Source: Sulfurimonas sp. (GTDB taxonomy: Bacteria > Campylobacterota > Campylobacteria > Campylobacterales > Sulfurimonadaceae). From it: a stretch of 16,041 nt of DNA. Positions 15,028 through 16,041 of the stretch are shown here, piece after piece (the stretch's first letter is position 1; the number at the start of each line of letters is the position of its first letter). Both the position numbers and the translations under genes were made by a program. The notes below the pieces were generated by a model. It ran no database searches. It had not been told where the DNA came from and worked only from the letters and a program-made list of their open reading frames with translations. The stretch lies in the NCBI GenBank assembly GCA_026988735.1, contig JALSKR010000262.1, positions 1 through 16,041 on the forward strand, written 5' to 3'.

Positions 15028-16041
15028 GTTTCAACACCTATATACCGCTTTTTGTGGTACTGAGCTCTTTTTTACCTGCGCTTATAATCTTTAGACTTTC
15101 AGAAAAACAACATACTCTGCGTACACTTTTTAATCTTTTTGGAATCTGTGTAACACTTGCTTTGGTCTTATGGATGTTTGTCGGAGTCTATTACGGCCAA
15201 TCTTATGAAATACGCCTGCCTCTGATTCAAAATCTTGACATCAGCCTGCGTGCCGGACCCTTTGCTCTTTTTTTTACAGGACTTTCAAGTGTTTTGTGGT
15301 TTATAACCACTGTCTATGCAATCGGTTATCTTGAAGGTTCCGCTCACAGCAGCCGTTTTTTCGGGTTTTTCAATCTCTGTATTACCGCTACTATCGGCAT
15401 AGCTTTATCGGGAAATCTCATCACCTTTTTACTCTTTTACGAGATTCTGACACTCTCGGCCTATCCTCTTATTATTCACAGAGGGACAGAAGAGTCGCGT
15501 CTTGCAGGTTCTACCTATCTTGTTTACACACTGATAGGCGGTACTTTATTACTTTTGGGCACGGTATGGCTTTATACTTTAACCGGTACACTTGAGTTTA
15601 CACCAAAAGGATTTGTATCCAAAGTCACACAAGAGCATTCTTTCGCTCTTGTTTTGATTTTCATCCTTTTAATTGCAGGATTTGGTGTCAAAGCAGCACT
15701 CTTTCCTCTGCATGGATGGCTGCCAAAAGCCATGGTTGCACCAGCACCGGTCAGTGCCCTTTTACACGCTGTTGCTGTGGTTAAAGCAGGAGCATTTGGA
15801 ATCGTTCGTGTTGTATACGAGGTATACGGTCTGGAAACGGCAGCATTCCTTGGTCTTACAACACCCTTGGCCATCATAGCTTCCATAACCATAATATATG
15901 GTTCACTCAGAGCACTTTTTCAAGATAACCTCAAACGAAGACTGGCTTTTTCTACAATAAGCCAGGTCTCTTATATAATTCTTGGCATTGCCCTTGTAGG
16001 CCCGGTAGCCACTACAGGAGGGATTATTCATTTAGTCCATC
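15024..16041 (+). CDS. Second ND4/ND5-type antiporter-like subunit (partial, runs off the window)
   Basis: Frame from ATG at 15024 is open through the window end (339 codons). The start overlaps the mrpD stop as ATGA, with GGAG 8 bases upstream. The translation has at least nine hydrophobic helices and the core motifs of the proton_antipo_M family: LFYEILTLSAYPL (E140), GVKAALFPLHGWLPKAMVAPAPVS (about 221-244, with K223, H230 and K235) and AVVKAGAFG (K254), then LKRRLAFSTISQ. It is distinct in sequence from mrpD. It may stand in for the ND5-like N-terminal part of MrpA, which is missing from the upstream genes, or be an extra MrpD-type channel. The C-terminus cannot be judged. Confidence 0.9.
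   Translation, partial: MSFNTYIPLFVVLSSFLPALIIFRLSEKQHTLRTLFNLFGICVTLALVLWMFVGVYYGQSYEIRLPLIQNLDISLRAGPFALFFTGLSSVLWFITTVYAIGYLEGSAHSSRFFGFFNLCITATIGIALSGNLITFLLFYEILTLSAYPLIIHRGTEESRLAGSTYLVYTLIGGTLLLLGTVWLYTLTGTLEFTPKGFVSKVTQEHSFALVLIFILLIAGFGVKAALFPLHGWLPKAMVAPAPVSALLHAVAVVKAGAFGIVRVVYEVYGLETAAFLGLTTPLAIIASITIIYGSLRALFQDNLKRRLAFSTISQVSYIILGIALVGPVATTGGIIHLVH

Noticed and set aside
15572..15892. A 106-codon minus-strand open frame inside the last gene
   Set aside because: It is antisense to the conserved lysine/histidine region of the antiporter-like subunit and shows no recognisable features.

Overview
The window looks like a chromosomal segment of a Campylobacterota bacterium, probably Sulfurimonas- or Sulfurovum-like. 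This rests on moderately AT-rich, densely packed genes, short leaders, several TTG/GTG starts, an independent phosphoglycerate mutase next to mraY, and protein styles familiar from that group. The genus is inferred from memory of families, not from a search.

Left part (1-3860): the tail of an unidentified membrane ORF converges on gpmI (minus strand, glycolysis/gluconeogenesis). gpmI is divergent from a plus-strand run of mraY (lipid I synthesis), purN (purine synthesis) and a UPF0126/TRIC-type small membrane protein. The gpmI/mraY gap carries two back-to-back TATAAT boxes forming one 13-bp palindrome. No murD follows mraY.

Middle part (3946-10283): a single P2-type cation-pumping ATPase is followed by a three-gene envelope-spanning export cassette. 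The cassette has an ABC-exporter-like transmembrane protein with no nucleotide-binding domain, an HlyD/MFP-type periplasmic adaptor and a TolC-type outer-membrane channel. The three genes overlap end to start and no ATPase gene lies among them. The first two are visibly more AT-rich than their surroundings. This is the strongest candidate here for an undescribed system.

Right part (10324-16041, continuing past the edge): an Mrp/Mnh-type multisubunit cation/proton antiporter operon in the order mrpE, tandem-domain universal stress protein, mrpF, mrpG, MbhD-like (DUF4040), MbhE-like/MrpB fusion, mrpC, mrpD, then a second ND4/ND5-type proton-channel subunit cut by the window end. The order matches the antiporter half of archaeal membrane-bound hydrogenase (MbhA-H), with the C-terminal pieces of MrpA carried by small genes and its large N-terminal part replaced by separate antiporter-like subunits. 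Most neighbours overlap by 1-14 bases, so tight translational coupling is expected. A TTTACA-17-TACAAT promoter at the end of the tolC-like gene could drive this operon separately from the export cassette.

No tRNA, rRNA, CRISPR array, insertion sequence or clear intrinsic terminator was seen. No gene-free stretch exceeds 100 bases.
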